A stretch of DNA of 64,000 nucleotides from Gammaproteobacteria bacterium UBA2675 (GTDB taxonomy: Bacteria > Pseudomonadota > Gammaproteobacteria > Pseudomonadales > Pseudohongiellaceae), in NCBI GenBank assembly GCA_002354805.1, contig DEMH01000001.1:1-64000 (forward strand), written 5' to 3'. The position numbers were made by a program, and so were the translations under genes. The notes under the pieces are model-generated. The model saw only the letters and a list, made by a program, of their open reading frames with translations, did not search any database and had not been told where the DNA came from. Every line of letters starts with the position of its first letter. Position 1 is the first letter of the stretch. Positions 45,451-54,632 of the stretch are shown here, one piece after another.

Positions 45451-47004
45451 CTAACACGTAGCCTTGAAGATATCAGCCGGTAGTGATTTGCTGTACAGCC
45501 AGCCCTGGGCGTAGCGGACCCCTCTTTCCCGCAGATAGGCAGCCTGCTTCTCCGTCTCGACCCCTTCTGCAACAACATCTAGCTGCAGCGTGTTGGCCAT
45601 CTCAATCAAATGCAGGACGACGCGGCTGGTAGCTGCTTCCTTGTCAATTGCCTCAACAAACAGCCTGTCGATTTTCAGGCTGTCAAAAGGCATGGTTTCC
45701 AGGTAGGACAGACTGCTGTAGCCAGTGCCAAAATCGTCAATCGCGATACGAATACCCTGCTCGCGCATGGCTGCCAGCGCAACACGGGCTTTTTCAGGTT
45801 CGACCAGCATGCGTTCGGTAAGCTCAACAGTCAGCTGGCCTGGTCGTAAATTAAAGCGCCTGATCACGGACAACAGATGTTCTGATGTTGCAGGGAGCAG
45901 AATATCGCTGGCAGACAGATTGATACTTAAGGACATGGGTGGGTTGTCGCGCAGAAACCCACCCATGTCCTGCGCCGCCAGCTCCACAACCCGGCTTGTG
46001 ATCAGATTGATAAGACCACTTTCCTCTGCCACCGGGATAAATATGTCCGGCTCTACCAGTTTGCCATCGCGCGTTCGCCATCTCAGAAGCGCCTCGGCTC
46101 CAAGCCATTCGCTGGTCTGCAGATCTACAATCGGCTGGTATTCAAGGAAAAACTCGTCGCGGCGCAGGCCCAAACGTATCTGCGTCGCCATCGACACCTG
46201 TTGCCGTGCCGCATACAGAAACGCCAGTGTCAGCACACCGGCCGCCAGCAGCGAAAATGGCAGCCAGCGCAGACTGATTTCGCGAACGCGTTCATCCAGA
46301 TGAAACAATGGTTCAGCGGCCAGAGACCCGGTTTGACCGACCTGTTCAGACAGTAACACAGCTACAATATAACCACCGTCTACAAACGTGGCTTCCTGTT
46401 CATCGCCCAGACGCTCAATCCAGTCGGGATTGGCGTCACCAACGGAGGTTCGTATTTCACCATCAAGCGGGTTGAAAGTAGCAAAAACTGCGCCTTGAAT
46501 ATCTGTTGCAATATCCACCGCCTGGTTGCGGTGAGCCATCGCCACGAACCCGTCCCGGGCAATTGAGATATACGGCGTATCGTCCGGCAGAGGCATGGGT
46601 GAGCTCAGGCGTAGCGCTGTCCCAGTGGCAGTAATCGAATCCGGCTGACCCAGATTCATGGGTGGTTCGTGCAAGCCAAGTGATGAACACGGCATGAAAT
46701 TGCCATCGACTACACCTGCAGCTTTCATGAATTCGCCGCGAAGGGCCAGCTGCCGCATTAGCTGCAGCATATCAGCTGAGCAGGGATCTGCAGCGCCCTC
46801 AGCGATGAGCATATCAATGGCTTCCTGCATTTGCTCTACAGCGCGATCAGAGCGCTGTACGACGACCTCGGCATAATCCCGGACCCGCTCCATTTCTATC
46901 TGCAGTCCCTGCTGACGCGCCAGATAAAGCGAAACCAGTGGCGGCCCGAGAGCCGTCATCAGCACAATCGTTGCTGTTACGAGGGTAAATCGGATACTGC
47001 GCAT
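45451..47004 (-). CDS. Cyclic-di-GMP phosphodiesterase, CSS-motif periplasmic domain and EAL domain
   Basis: A 517-aa membrane phosphodiesterase. Helix at about 5-28, periplasmic CSS domain with Cys75 and the CSS motif starting at Cys106, a second helix near 220-240, then the EAL domain. Its catalytic signatures are complete: EALLRW, NLSASD, ELTERM, IDDFGTGYSS and EGVET. In E. coli relatives the two periplasmic cysteines form a Dsb-controlled disulfide that tunes activity. ATG 47004 has AGGGA 6 bases upstream; longer starts at 47070 or 47043 lack ribosome sites. Confidence 0.9.
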   Translation of the reverse strand: MRSIRFTLVTATIVLMTALGPPLVSLYLARQQGLQIEMERVRDYAEVVVQRSDRAVEQMQEAIDMLIAEGAADPCSADMLQLMRQLALRGEFMKAAGVVDGNFMPCSSLGLHEPPMNLGQPDSITATGTALRLSSPMPLPDDTPYISIARDGFVAMAHRNQAVDIATDIQGAVFATFNPLDGEIRTSVGDANPDWIERLGDEQEATFVDGGYIVAVLLSEQVGQTGSLAAEPLFHLDERVREISLRWLPFSLLAAGVLTLAFLYAARQQVSMATQIRLGLRRDEFFLEYQPIVDLQTSEWLGAEALLRWRTRDGKLVEPDIFIPVAEESGLINLITSRVVELAAQDMGGFLRDNPPMSLSINLSASDILLPATSEHLLSVIRRFNLRPGQLTVELTERMLVEPEKARVALAAMREQGIRIAIDDFGTGYSSLSYLETMPFDSLKIDRLFVEAIDKEAATSRVVLHLIEMANTLQLDVVAEGVETEKQAAYLRERGVRYAQGWLYSKSLPADIFKATC

Positions 47005-47184
47005 GCTGATCCCTGCATGTCTTGTTATGAACTGTTGACTCATACTATGGCAGTAAAGGCTGCTTGTCACTAGCTACAAGGTCACGTATCACTTTCAGGA
47101 ATACAAACCCCATCAAACCGTTGTCAGCAATGATATTAGTTGTTAAATTCAGATCGATAACCACAAATCAAAGCGGTGAGTATT

Positions 47185-47700
47185 ATGTTTGACAGAAACA
47201 AGGATAAAACCAACGAAAGAACGGAAGCCCCTGCTTCACCCGCAGCGCCAGCCGAAACCAGTAACACTGGCGCCAGCTATCGCAGCGCACCTGCTGCCTC
47301 CCCCTCATCGGCTTCCGGCAAGGCTGCCGTGCTGGGCGCGACCATCAAGGTTAAAGGAGACATCAGCGGCGACGAGAATCTGCTGATCGAAGGCCAGGTG
47401 GATGGTTCCGTAATGCTGGCCAATCACGAGTTGACCATCGGCAAAACCGGCCGACTGAATGCTGACCTCACCGCCAAGACCATACGAATCGATGGCGAAG
47501 TGAATGGCGACATCACTGGCAAGGACAAAGTGGTAGTCAGCAGCACGAGTCATATTAAAGGCAATATCGTCACGCCAAAGATGACGCTGGAAGAAGGAGC
47601 CCGCTTCAAGGGAACCATCGATATCGATCCCAGCCACGCCAACAGCAACACCAGTGCGGCGTCTCTGAAATCCTCAAGCACTTCGGACAAGCCTGCCTGA
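47185..47700 (+). CDS. Bactofilin (polymer-forming cytoskeletal protein)
   Basis: A 171-aa protein from ATG 47185. A disordered N-terminus rich in A, S and P (about 1-52) precedes the right-handed beta-helix bactofilin core (about 55-150) with ISGDENLLIEGQVDGSV and RIDGEVNGDITGKD repeats; a flexible tail follows. Bactofilins polymerise without nucleotide and scaffold cell-wall or polar functions. A methyltransferase-like gene begins 2 bases downstream, so the two are co-translated. Confidence 0.92.
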   Translation: MFDRNKDKTNERTEAPASPAAPAETSNTGASYRSAPAASPSSASGKAAVLGATIKVKGDISGDENLLIEGQVDGSVMLANHELTIGKTGRLNADLTAKTIRIDGEVNGDITGKDKVVVSSTSHIKGNIVTPKMTLEEGARFKGTIDIDPSHANSNTSAASLKSSSTSDKPA

Positions 47701-47702
47701 TC

Positions 47703-48368
47703 GTGAACCTGGCCGAGCAACTCAACAGCGGACAGCCGGAAACGCTGCCGTCGCGACTGATGCCCGACATACTGGAGCGCCTGCAGTCTGTACCCAGACT
47801 GATGGTGCTGGACGTCGGGCTGGGCGTGCATGAAACGGTGGCTTTTTTTGGCGATCGCAGATGCCGGCTGCATTTTGCGGGCATACACGATGCACTGCAC
47901 AGCCCGCCGCGAGTTGAACATCAGCGTCAACCCGGCCAGCTGGTCGACAAACAGGCCGAAGAAGCTGCCAGCTACGAGGCATGGCGACAGCATTTTGCGC
48001 AATCAATGAACTACCCGCCAGACACCCGCTTTGATGTCTGTCTGTTCTGGGACCTGTTCAATTACCTTGACGATATTGCCATCAAGGCCTTTGCCGATGT
48101 GCTGTCGCCCTACCTCTCGGATCAGACCATGGCACATGCCTATCTGCTTCTCAAAGCGGATAACGGGTTTAGCAGCCGCGAATACGGCATCAAGTCTGCC
48201 GGGGAAATAGCAATTCGAGCTGGCGCTCACAACAGCCTGGACTATTTTCCAAGGCCACAGGCTCGTGTCACCAGCATGATTTCTGACTTCTCAGTCAATC
48301 ACAGCGTGCTGCGCCGTGATGGACTGTTGGAAGTATCACTGCGCAGCAAGACAGGGACAGCGCGCTAA
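47703..48368 (+). CDS. Class I methyltransferase-like protein linked to bactofilin
   Basis: A 221-aa protein beginning at GTG 47703. It has a Rossmann-like motif I variant, LDVGLGVHET, and a FDVCLFWDLFNYLDD segment typical of methyltransferase motif IV, but the usual GxGxG is altered, so SAM binding is not certain. Two-base spacing from the bactofilin gene suggests a partner role. Function unknown. Confidence 0.65.
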   Translation: MNLAEQLNSGQPETLPSRLMPDILERLQSVPRLMVLDVGLGVHETVAFFGDRRCRLHFAGIHDALHSPPRVEHQRQPGQLVDKQAEEAASYEAWRQHFAQSMNYPPDTRFDVCLFWDLFNYLDDIAIKAFADVLSPYLSDQTMAHAYLLLKADNGFSSREYGIKSAGEIAIRAGAHNSLDYFPRPQARVTSMISDFSVNHSVLRRDGLLEVSLRSKTGTAR

Positions 48369-48387
48369 GCGCCATCTGACGAGCTGA

Positions 48388-50151
48388 TTACTCGTCGTCG
48401 TGAATCAGGCGGCCACCGACCCAGGTCTGAAATACATCAGTCTTCCAGATTTCCTGTGGTGCCACTTCGAACACATCCTGATCCACCAGAATAAAATCGG
48501 CCTTCTTGCCTGGCTCCAGCGTGCCCAATACATCTTCCTGGTGCGCCGCATAGGCCGCATCCAGCGTAAAACTGAGCAATGCCTCTTCATGCGTCATGCG
48601 CTCTTCAGGAAACCAGCCGCCGGGTGGCTGATTATCCTGATCCTGGCGGGTAATGGCGGCATGCAGACCAAAAAACGGATTGGCCGATTCGACAGGAAAG
48701 TCAGATCCATTTGCGATAATGACGCCGGTGTCCAGGAGCTTGCGCCATGCGTAGGCACCGTGAATACGCACCTCGCCAATGCGATCCTGCGCCATGTTCT
48801 TGTCGCTGGTGGCATGTGTTGCCTGCATTGAAGGAATCACACCGAGTTCATTGAATCGCAGGATGTCCTCAAAGCGCAGAATCTGTGCGTGCTCTATGCG
48901 ATGTCGCTGCTCCTCGGTACCGGTACCACGAATCAGCGCTTCAAAGTTGTCCATGACAATACGGTTGGCACCATCGCCAATCGCATGCACATTGACCTGA
49001 AAGTCTGCAGACATCGCCTGGTTCATCAATTGGGTCAGACGCTCAGGGGTATGCAGCAGCAAACCACGATGTCCGGGTTGATCGCTGTAATCGTCGTCAA
49101 GGTAAGCACCCCGGCTGCCCAGCGCGCCATCAGCAGAAATCTTCACACTTCGTACCACCAGAGTGTTGTCGTCACTGATGAAATGTCCTTCCGCCAGGCG
49201 CTCTGCAAACGCGCTGTCAGTGGCGGCAAGCATTACATAAACACGAATCGGAAGCGGCCCCTCCTCCACTAGTTCGCGATAGGCCTGCAATGTCGAGCTG
49301 CCGACGCCTGCATCGTGTACACTGGTCAAGCCCTGGGCTGCCAGGGTCTGCATAGACAGTCGCAGTGCAGCTTTTTGATCCTCGATACTGGGCTGCGGAA
49401 TATGCTGCGTGATCAGGCGCATGGCGGTATCAACAAAGGTACCTGTGGCACGCCCTTCCGAGTCACGAATGATCATGCCGCCGTCGGGATCCGGCGTTGA
49501 TGCGTCGATTCCTGCCAGCTCCATCGCTGCCCTGTTGGCCCAGCCCGCATGCCCGTCGACACGACTGAACCACATTGGTGTATCAGAATCGGCGGCTGCC
49601 AGTGAATCGGCGCTGGGGAAGCTGTTGCTGTCCCACAGCACCTGATTCCAGCCACGCCCCTGAATCCACTGCAGATCCGGGTTGGCCTGCTGGAAAGCAA
49701 TGACACGCTCCACAGCTTCCTGCTCTGAACGGGTACCAGTCATATCAACGCGCAGCAGGCTCAAGCCATAGTTAAGCACGTGGCCGTGGGCATCAATCAG
49801 GCCTGGCAGCAGCGTGCGGCCCTGCCCGTCAAGCGCCGTTACTTCTTCCAACTCCGGCAACTCATCACCGGCCATCAACAGTCGGTCCACCGTATCCCCG
49901 GTAAACTGGATGCCGGTAAATTGCACCAGTTCACGTTCGCTGTTCATGGTGTAGCCATTAACATTGGTCAGCACGGTTGTCTGGGCGGCCAACAAAGATG
50001 AGCCCATTGCTGCCACCACACCGGCCAGCAATAACCACCCCTTTTTTGAAGACATTCGCGATGACGCTGCAGCAAACGCAGTTGGGCGGGAAGACAGTGT
50101 CATCGGCTTGGCAGAACGAACAAGTCGGGCTAGTGTGTTGGATAAAGACAT
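48388..50151 (-). CDS. YtcJ-like amidohydrolase, exported or anchored
   Basis: A 587-aa metal-dependent amidohydrolase. The metal-binding DAHGH motif is near residue 120, with further histidines in HDAGVGS and NVHAIGDGAN, and the C-terminal GTLEPGKKADFILVDQDVF strand. A hydrophobic segment at about 38-55 looks like a long signal or anchor. ATG 50151 has a weak GGAA site; ATG 50055 would give a shorter leader. Substrate unknown; the family includes amidases and imidase-like enzymes. Confidence 0.87.
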   Translation of the reverse strand: MSLSNTLARLVRSAKPMTLSSRPTAFAAASSRMSSKKGWLLLAGVVAAMGSSLLAAQTTVLTNVNGYTMNSERELVQFTGIQFTGDTVDRLLMAGDELPELEEVTALDGQGRTLLPGLIDAHGHVLNYGLSLLRVDMTGTRSEQEAVERVIAFQQANPDLQWIQGRGWNQVLWDSNSFPSADSLAAADSDTPMWFSRVDGHAGWANRAAMELAGIDASTPDPDGGMIIRDSEGRATGTFVDTAMRLITQHIPQPSIEDQKAALRLSMQTLAAQGLTSVHDAGVGSSTLQAYRELVEEGPLPIRVYVMLAATDSAFAERLAEGHFISDDNTLVVRSVKISADGALGSRGAYLDDDYSDQPGHRGLLLHTPERLTQLMNQAMSADFQVNVHAIGDGANRIVMDNFEALIRGTGTEEQRHRIEHAQILRFEDILRFNELGVIPSMQATHATSDKNMAQDRIGEVRIHGAYAWRKLLDTGVIIANGSDFPVESANPFFGLHAAITRQDQDNQPPGGWFPEERMTHEEALLSFTLDAAYAAHQEDVLGTLEPGKKADFILVDQDVFEVAPQEIWKTDVFQTWVGGRLIHDDE

Positions 50152-50296
50152 AATGAGTTCCGTAAGAGCTTGTGTATGCAGATGTGGCTGGCTCAGCGCA
50201 CCACTAAACGTGTACGGAGTCTAACCAGAAACCGGTGTTTTGACTATAATGTCGCGCAGCAGAAAACATCCGACCAATAACAATGAGAATGTCACC

Positions 50297-51262
50297 ATGA
50301 TATTGAATCCCTTCGCATTGCCCGCCATGGGCCGTTTTATGAACATCCGCAACGCCGCTCTATCCGCACTGCTGACACTGTCTGTTGCTTCGCCTGCAAC
50401 TGCCCAGGCAGCTGAATTGACGCTGGTACGTTTTGGCGAGCCAGGTGCCGAAAAACCCGGCCTGGTGGATGATCAGGGGCGAATTCGGGACCTGTCAGCT
50501 CATATCAGCGAGCTGACGCCCGCGCAGCTGAGCGACGAAAGCCTGCAGCGTCTGGCGGCGATATCAGTTGACTCTCTACCGATGGTTTCCGGCAACCCGC
50601 GACTGGCCGCCCCCATGACGGGCGTAGGCAAGATTGTCGCGATCGGGTTCAACTATGTCGACCATGCCGAAGAAATGGCTGTCGACCTGCCAGAAGAACC
50701 TCTGGTGTTCATGAAAGCAGTGACCGCGCTCAGCAACCCCTTCGATGACATCATCACGCCACGTGCGGCCACCAAGCTGGACTATGAGGCCGAACTGGTT
50801 GTTGTGATTGGCAAACGTGCCCAGTATGTCAGCCAGGAAGATGCGCTTGGCTACGTGGCAGGCTATACCACTGGCAACGATGTATCGGAGCGGGCGTTTC
50901 AACGCGAACGCGCTGGTCAGTTCGTCAAGGGCAAAAGCGCGGACTCATTTGCACCCTTTGGCCCCTATCTGGTGACACGTGACTCGATAGACGATGTGCA
51001 AAACCTGCGCATCTGGTCCGAAATCAATGGTGAAATGCGCCAGGATGGCAACACCAGCCAGATGGTGTTTGGGGTTGCGCATATTGTCAGTTATCTGAGT
51101 CAGTTCATGACACTGATGCCTGGCGATCTGATCTACACTGGCACACCCGAAGGCGTCGGTGACGGCATGACTCCTCCCCAGTACCTGCAGCCTGGGGACA
51201 TTGTGCGTATCGGTATTGATGGCATTGGCGAGCTGCGCCAGACAGTGGTGCCGGCCCCCTGA
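50297..51262 (+). CDS. Exported fumarylacetoacetate-hydrolase-fold protein
   Basis: About 321 aa from ATG 50297; ATG 50339 is also possible. A signal peptide ends near TAQA-A, odd for a family that is normally cytoplasmic. The FAH core is intact: GFNYVDHAEEM, KLDYEAELVVVIGK metal-ligand region, GYTTGNDVSERAFQ, and the closing YTGTPEGVGDG. It should cleave C-C or hydrolyse beta-diketo acids. A YbaK gene starts 1 base after its stop. Confidence 0.88.
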   Translation: MILNPFALPAMGRFMNIRNAALSALLTLSVASPATAQAAELTLVRFGEPGAEKPGLVDDQGRIRDLSAHISELTPAQLSDESLQRLAAISVDSLPMVSGNPRLAAPMTGVGKIVAIGFNYVDHAEEMAVDLPEEPLVFMKAVTALSNPFDDIITPRAATKLDYEAELVVVIGKRAQYVSQEDALGYVAGYTTGNDVSERAFQRERAGQFVKGKSADSFAPFGPYLVTRDSIDDVQNLRIWSEINGEMRQDGNTSQMVFGVAHIVSYLSQFMTLMPGDLIYTGTPEGVGDGMTPPQYLQPGDIVRIGIDGIGELRQTVVPAP

Positions 51263-51263
51263 C

Positions 51264-51731
51264 ATGACACCGGGCATAGACGCAGCCAGCAAGGCCGGAA
51301 TCGAGTACAGGATCCATGAGTACACTCATGACCCGGCGCACGCTTCTTACGGCCTTGAGGCGGCCGAAAAAATGCAGGTCGCTCCCGAGCAAGTCTTTAA
51401 AACGCTAGTTGCCGCCCTGGACGCAAAGGAATTGCTGGTAGCCGTGATTCCAGTTTCGACCAGCCTGAATATGAAACTGCTGGCAAAGGCCGCTGGGGGC
51501 AAAAAGGCTGCAATGGCAGACGTCAGTGCCGTACAGCGCAGCACCGGCTACGTGCTGGGTGGCGTCAGCCCACTGGGACAGAAAAAGCGGCTGCGCACCT
51601 TCATAGACACCAGCGCAACTGACTTTGCGACCATCTTTGTCAGCGCAGGCAAGCGTGGCCTGGAGATAGAGCTGAGTCCGAACGACCTGAAAACACTGAC
51701 AGCTGCCCAGTTTGCAGCGCTGTCAGCCTGA
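51264..51731 (+). CDS. ybaK: Cys-tRNA(Pro)/Cys-tRNA(Cys) deacylase YbaK
   Basis: Editing enzyme removing Cys from mischarged tRNA-Pro, 155 aa from ATG 51264 (one base after the FAH stop). Landmarks: QVFKTLV with the catalytic-site Lys, KKAAMADVSAVQRSTGYVLGG, and SPLGQKKRLRTFID. Cytoplasmic. It is co-transcribed with the FAH-fold gene but need not share its function. Confidence 0.94.
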   Translation: MTPGIDAASKAGIEYRIHEYTHDPAHASYGLEAAEKMQVAPEQVFKTLVAALDAKELLVAVIPVSTSLNMKLLAKAAGGKKAAMADVSAVQRSTGYVLGGVSPLGQKKRLRTFIDTSATDFATIFVSAGKRGLEIELSPNDLKTLTAAQFAALSA

Positions 51732-52748
51732 ACTGCCTGTCAACATCGGTACATACTGGCCCTGCAGTGTTTTCAACCACTGCCCAAACAGGCGCTCTGA
51801 CGGCGAGTTCAAATAAGCAAGATAATCGTGGCAGCACAGATTGAGTAACTGCCGGTCCGCTGCCAGTCTTTCCACAGCGAGCCAGTCATTCCATGCCAGC
51901 GACAGCGACCAGCCTTCGTCGTGAATGTCACAGTTGGGCAATCGATAATGCAGTGCGGGTCGTGACTTGATGCGCGGATCATCGGTGTATTCCCGAACCA
52001 GTTTTTCGTCTACATGGGCGAATACGGGCAACATGTCCAGTGCCCGGTTGCGGGTTGGATTGAATTCAAGATAGTCACGCATCAGCTGTTCAAGATCAGG
52101 CTGGTAGTCCGGCGCCAGCACCAGGCGCACATAATCGACCGGGAAGGGGTCGATGTAAGGTGTCACCCGACGCGCCATGTCCACCTGGCATCGAACCTGC
52201 AGCCAGTCGAACAGGCAAAAGAACGCCTTCAGAATGGAAGCAATATAGTCCGCAGTGCTCTCTGGCACTTCCATGTTCAGATGCATGCCGAACGCGTTCG
52301 ACCAGCGGTCAGAGGTCCCTTTGGCGCCATGCTTCCTGATACGCGATATCAGGCTTTCCACCTGCTGCAAGCGCGCCATTGGCAGAGGCGGACTGACCAG
52401 CTCTACAGGCACAACAGTCTCCGCAACACTGGCCATCAGTTCCTCCAGCGATTGCACCAGCTCACCCATCATGCCTGGCTCAATGGCCTGCCGCCCCATA
52501 CTCTTGAGCAACCCAAAATCCAGTTCCACCTGCCAGTCTCCCGCCGGGTCGCCCACAACCTCCCGGTCATAGCGTCCGCTTTCGCGCACATCGACGGCCA
52601 TGCCCTGATCATGCAGGAACTCTGAGACAAGCTTTGCAAGCCGGTCGACAGTGATATCACTCATCTCAAGCTCAACGCCAAGGCGTCGCTCGTTACCCTC
52701 AGCATTGCGGGTAACGTCCGGCATCTGGACTGGCTGCACCTCACTCAT
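51723..52748 (-). CDS. Putative amidoligase (COOH-NH2 ligase family)
   Basis: A 341-aa protein of the glutamine-synthetase-like amidoligase family (PF12224 type). The family opening RLGVELEMSDI is at about 22-32, with WQVELDFGLL and AFGMHLNMEVPE further on. Such enzymes join amino groups to carboxylates using ATP. ATG 52748 overlaps the end of the upstream gamma-glutamylcyclotransferase gene by 8 bases, so the two are translated together. Amidoligase/GGCT gene pairs are a known predicted metabolite or peptide-tag system; product unknown. Confidence 0.8.
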   Translation of the reverse strand: MSEVQPVQMPDVTRNAEGNERRLGVELEMSDITVDRLAKLVSEFLHDQGMAVDVRESGRYDREVVGDPAGDWQVELDFGLLKSMGRQAIEPGMMGELVQSLEELMASVAETVVPVELVSPPLPMARLQQVESLISRIRKHGAKGTSDRWSNAFGMHLNMEVPESTADYIASILKAFFCLFDWLQVRCQVDMARRVTPYIDPFPVDYVRLVLAPDYQPDLEQLMRDYLEFNPTRNRALDMLPVFAHVDEKLVREYTDDPRIKSRPALHYRLPNCDIHDEGWSLSLAWNDWLAVERLAADRQLLNLCCHDYLAYLNSPSERLFGQWLKTLQGQYVPMLTGSSG

Positions 52749-53268
52749 TGCCGCGAGACTCCGGCGTCGTGGGCTCAACAGATCCCTGTTGCCCAGGCGG
52801 GCCACCGTCAGGCTCAGGTCGGATTCTTTGATACACCCAGGCTCGCCCGCCGTCTTCAAGGGTCACAACGAAGCGTCGATAACGCTGACCCAGACGTTCA
52901 TAGCGATCCAGGCGCCGCAGCTGACGCTCATTAACGGTCAGCACCAGACCGCTGACACTGGCCGACTCATCTTCGACAATATCCAGGCCAACACGACGAT
53001 AACCGGATAGCGCGCCGGGACGGCCGGTGACCCTGGAACCGGTCACAAGCATCCTGACTGCCGGATTACGCAGCGTTCCGAAAACGAAAAGCCGGGCTTT
53101 GCCGTTCTCGTCAAATCCGTAACTGGCCTGCTCCAGCTCAAGTTGCATGGCCTGTGGCACCTCAAAATTCGCGGGATTCAGATACACATGCCACCAGAGA
53201 ACGGCTGGCACTGCAAGTAGCAATGCCAGCAGCAGTGAACGAGAGAGTGTCAGGCGGGGCCAGCGCAA
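52741..53268 (-). CDS. Membrane-anchored gamma-glutamylcyclotransferase (AIG2-like)
   Basis: A 175-aa protein. One N-terminal helix (about 8-27) anchors a GGCT-fold domain with the family motif VFGTLRNPAVR (variant of YGSL) at about 59-69 and LDRYERLGQRYRR. The family opens gamma-glutamyl amides, giving 5-oxoproline. Start is TTG 53268 with AGGAGG 4 bases upstream. Paired with the amidoligase gene (8-base overlap), so it probably removes or edits an amide that partner makes. Confidence 0.78.
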   Translation of the reverse strand: MRWPRLTLSRSLLLALLLAVPAVLWWHVYLNPANFEVPQAMQLELEQASYGFDENGKARLFVFGTLRNPAVRMLVTGSRVTGRPGALSGYRRVGLDIVEDESASVSGLVLTVNERQLRRLDRYERLGQRYRRFVVTLEDGGRAWVYQRIRPEPDGGPPGQQGSVEPTTPESRGNE

Positions 53269-53289
53269 GAGTCCTCCTGTCTAATTCGC

Positions 53290-54588
53290 TTACTCGCCAG
53301 CCGGGCCGTTCAGAGCATCAACGATGTTCGCCTTGAACTCTTCCCGAAAGCCATTACCACTGGCGGGTGAGACCTGTGCCATGATCACAGCAATCATATT
53401 GTTGACAGGATCAATCCAGAAACGGGTGCCAGCTGATCCATCCCACCAGTACTCACCGGTGCTGACGGGGTGATTGTAGGCAGCTGGGTCCATGGCAACC
53501 GCAAAGCCGCCCAGCGACCATCCCGAGCCAAGCCAGTACCCGCCACTACCGATTGGCAGAAGCGCATCAGGAATGGCATTTTCCGATACCAGACGCCGTG
53601 TCTGTTCGCTGAACAATGCCTCACCATCGGGTCGCGTGTTGGTCAGTAAGGCATGGGAGAACGACAGGAAATCTGCTGTGCTGGAAACCAGGCCCACACC
53701 ACTGCTGGTCAAGGTCCGGCGCTCGGTGACGGGAATGTCCTCCATCTCTATGGCCCTTAACTGTCCTGCGTCATCCGGCCGATACACGGTTGCCAGTCTT
53801 GAGGCGCGTTGTTCATCGACGTAAAACACGGTATCAGTCATACCCAGCGGCTGAAAAAGCTGCTCCTCCAGGTAGACATCAACGGGCTGCCCGGTCACCA
53901 CCTCAATCACGCGCCCCAGTACTTCAGCATGCAGACCGTAACGAAACTGGGTGCCCGGATCCTCAAACAGCGGCAGAGCCGCTGCATTGTCAACTACCTG
54001 CGCCAGTGTCTGGTCATAGCTGTGGACATTATTGGCGCGATAGAGTGAGCTGCTGCGACTGCCCAGGCCTGAGGTGTGCGTCAGCAACTGGGCCAGTGTA
54101 ATATCGCCCACCCTGGCCCGCACTGCGCTGGGGTCTGGATTGGCAGAATCGATCAGCACGGGTTGATCGGCGAAGGCAGGCAGGTACTGGCTGACAGGGT
54201 CATTGACGTCCAGCAGCCCCTGATCATGCAACAGCAGGATAGCCACCGCTGTCACTGGTCGAGTCATTGAATAAGTGCGAAACAGCGCATCCAGCGGCAT
54301 CTCATCGCGGCTTTCCATGTCGCGCCAGCCCACCGCCTCGGCGTACACGAGCTTGTCATCCTTCATGATCGCGGCAACAGCGCCAGCAATGTCATTAGTC
54401 TCCACGCGCGCACGCAGGTCATCTGTTACAGACTGCAGGGCCTGATCAGACAAGCCGACCGAGGCAGGTGAGGCGGTGTCAAATCGATCCGACCAGGGCA
54501 AAGACGACCCGGCACCTTGCGACAGCGCGGTGCCGGCAGACAACATCATCAGCACACCTACTGAAACCGCCTTGAAACCCGTTTGCAT
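53290..54588 (-). CDS. Beta-lactamase-related serine hydrolase (class C/esterase VIII fold)
   Basis: A 432-aa exported protein (signal peptide about 1-24). The nucleophile motif, normally SxxK, reads SMTR with Ser107 and Arg110; the codon is CGA. Downstream it has the FRYGLHAEVLGRV helix and GEYWWDGSAGT segment of the family. The Arg may replace Lys as general base or reduce activity. Likely an esterase or peptidase rather than a resistance enzyme. Ends 21 bases before the GGCT gene start. Confidence 0.85.
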   Translation of the reverse strand: MQTGFKAVSVGVLMMLSAGTALSQGAGSSLPWSDRFDTASPASVGLSDQALQSVTDDLRARVETNDIAGAVAAIMKDDKLVYAEAVGWRDMESRDEMPLDALFRTYSMTRPVTAVAILLLHDQGLLDVNDPVSQYLPAFADQPVLIDSANPDPSAVRARVGDITLAQLLTHTSGLGSRSSSLYRANNVHSYDQTLAQVVDNAAALPLFEDPGTQFRYGLHAEVLGRVIEVVTGQPVDVYLEEQLFQPLGMTDTVFYVDEQRASRLATVYRPDDAGQLRAIEMEDIPVTERRTLTSSGVGLVSSTADFLSFSHALLTNTRPDGEALFSEQTRRLVSENAIPDALLPIGSGGYWLGSGWSLGGFAVAMDPAAYNHPVSTGEYWWDGSAGTRFWIDPVNNMIAVIMAQVSPASGNGFREEFKANIVDALNGPAGE

Positions 54589-54632
54589 CTGAATACTCTC
54601 CCGTCATATTGATGATGACAGGCAGTCTACAT

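Noticed and set aside
45725..46303. 192-codon plus-strand frame
   Set aside because: Antisense to the EAL gene; Ser/Arg-rich shadow.
52014..52625. 203-codon plus-strand frame
   Set aside because: Antisense to the amidoligase gene with no ribosome site or family features.
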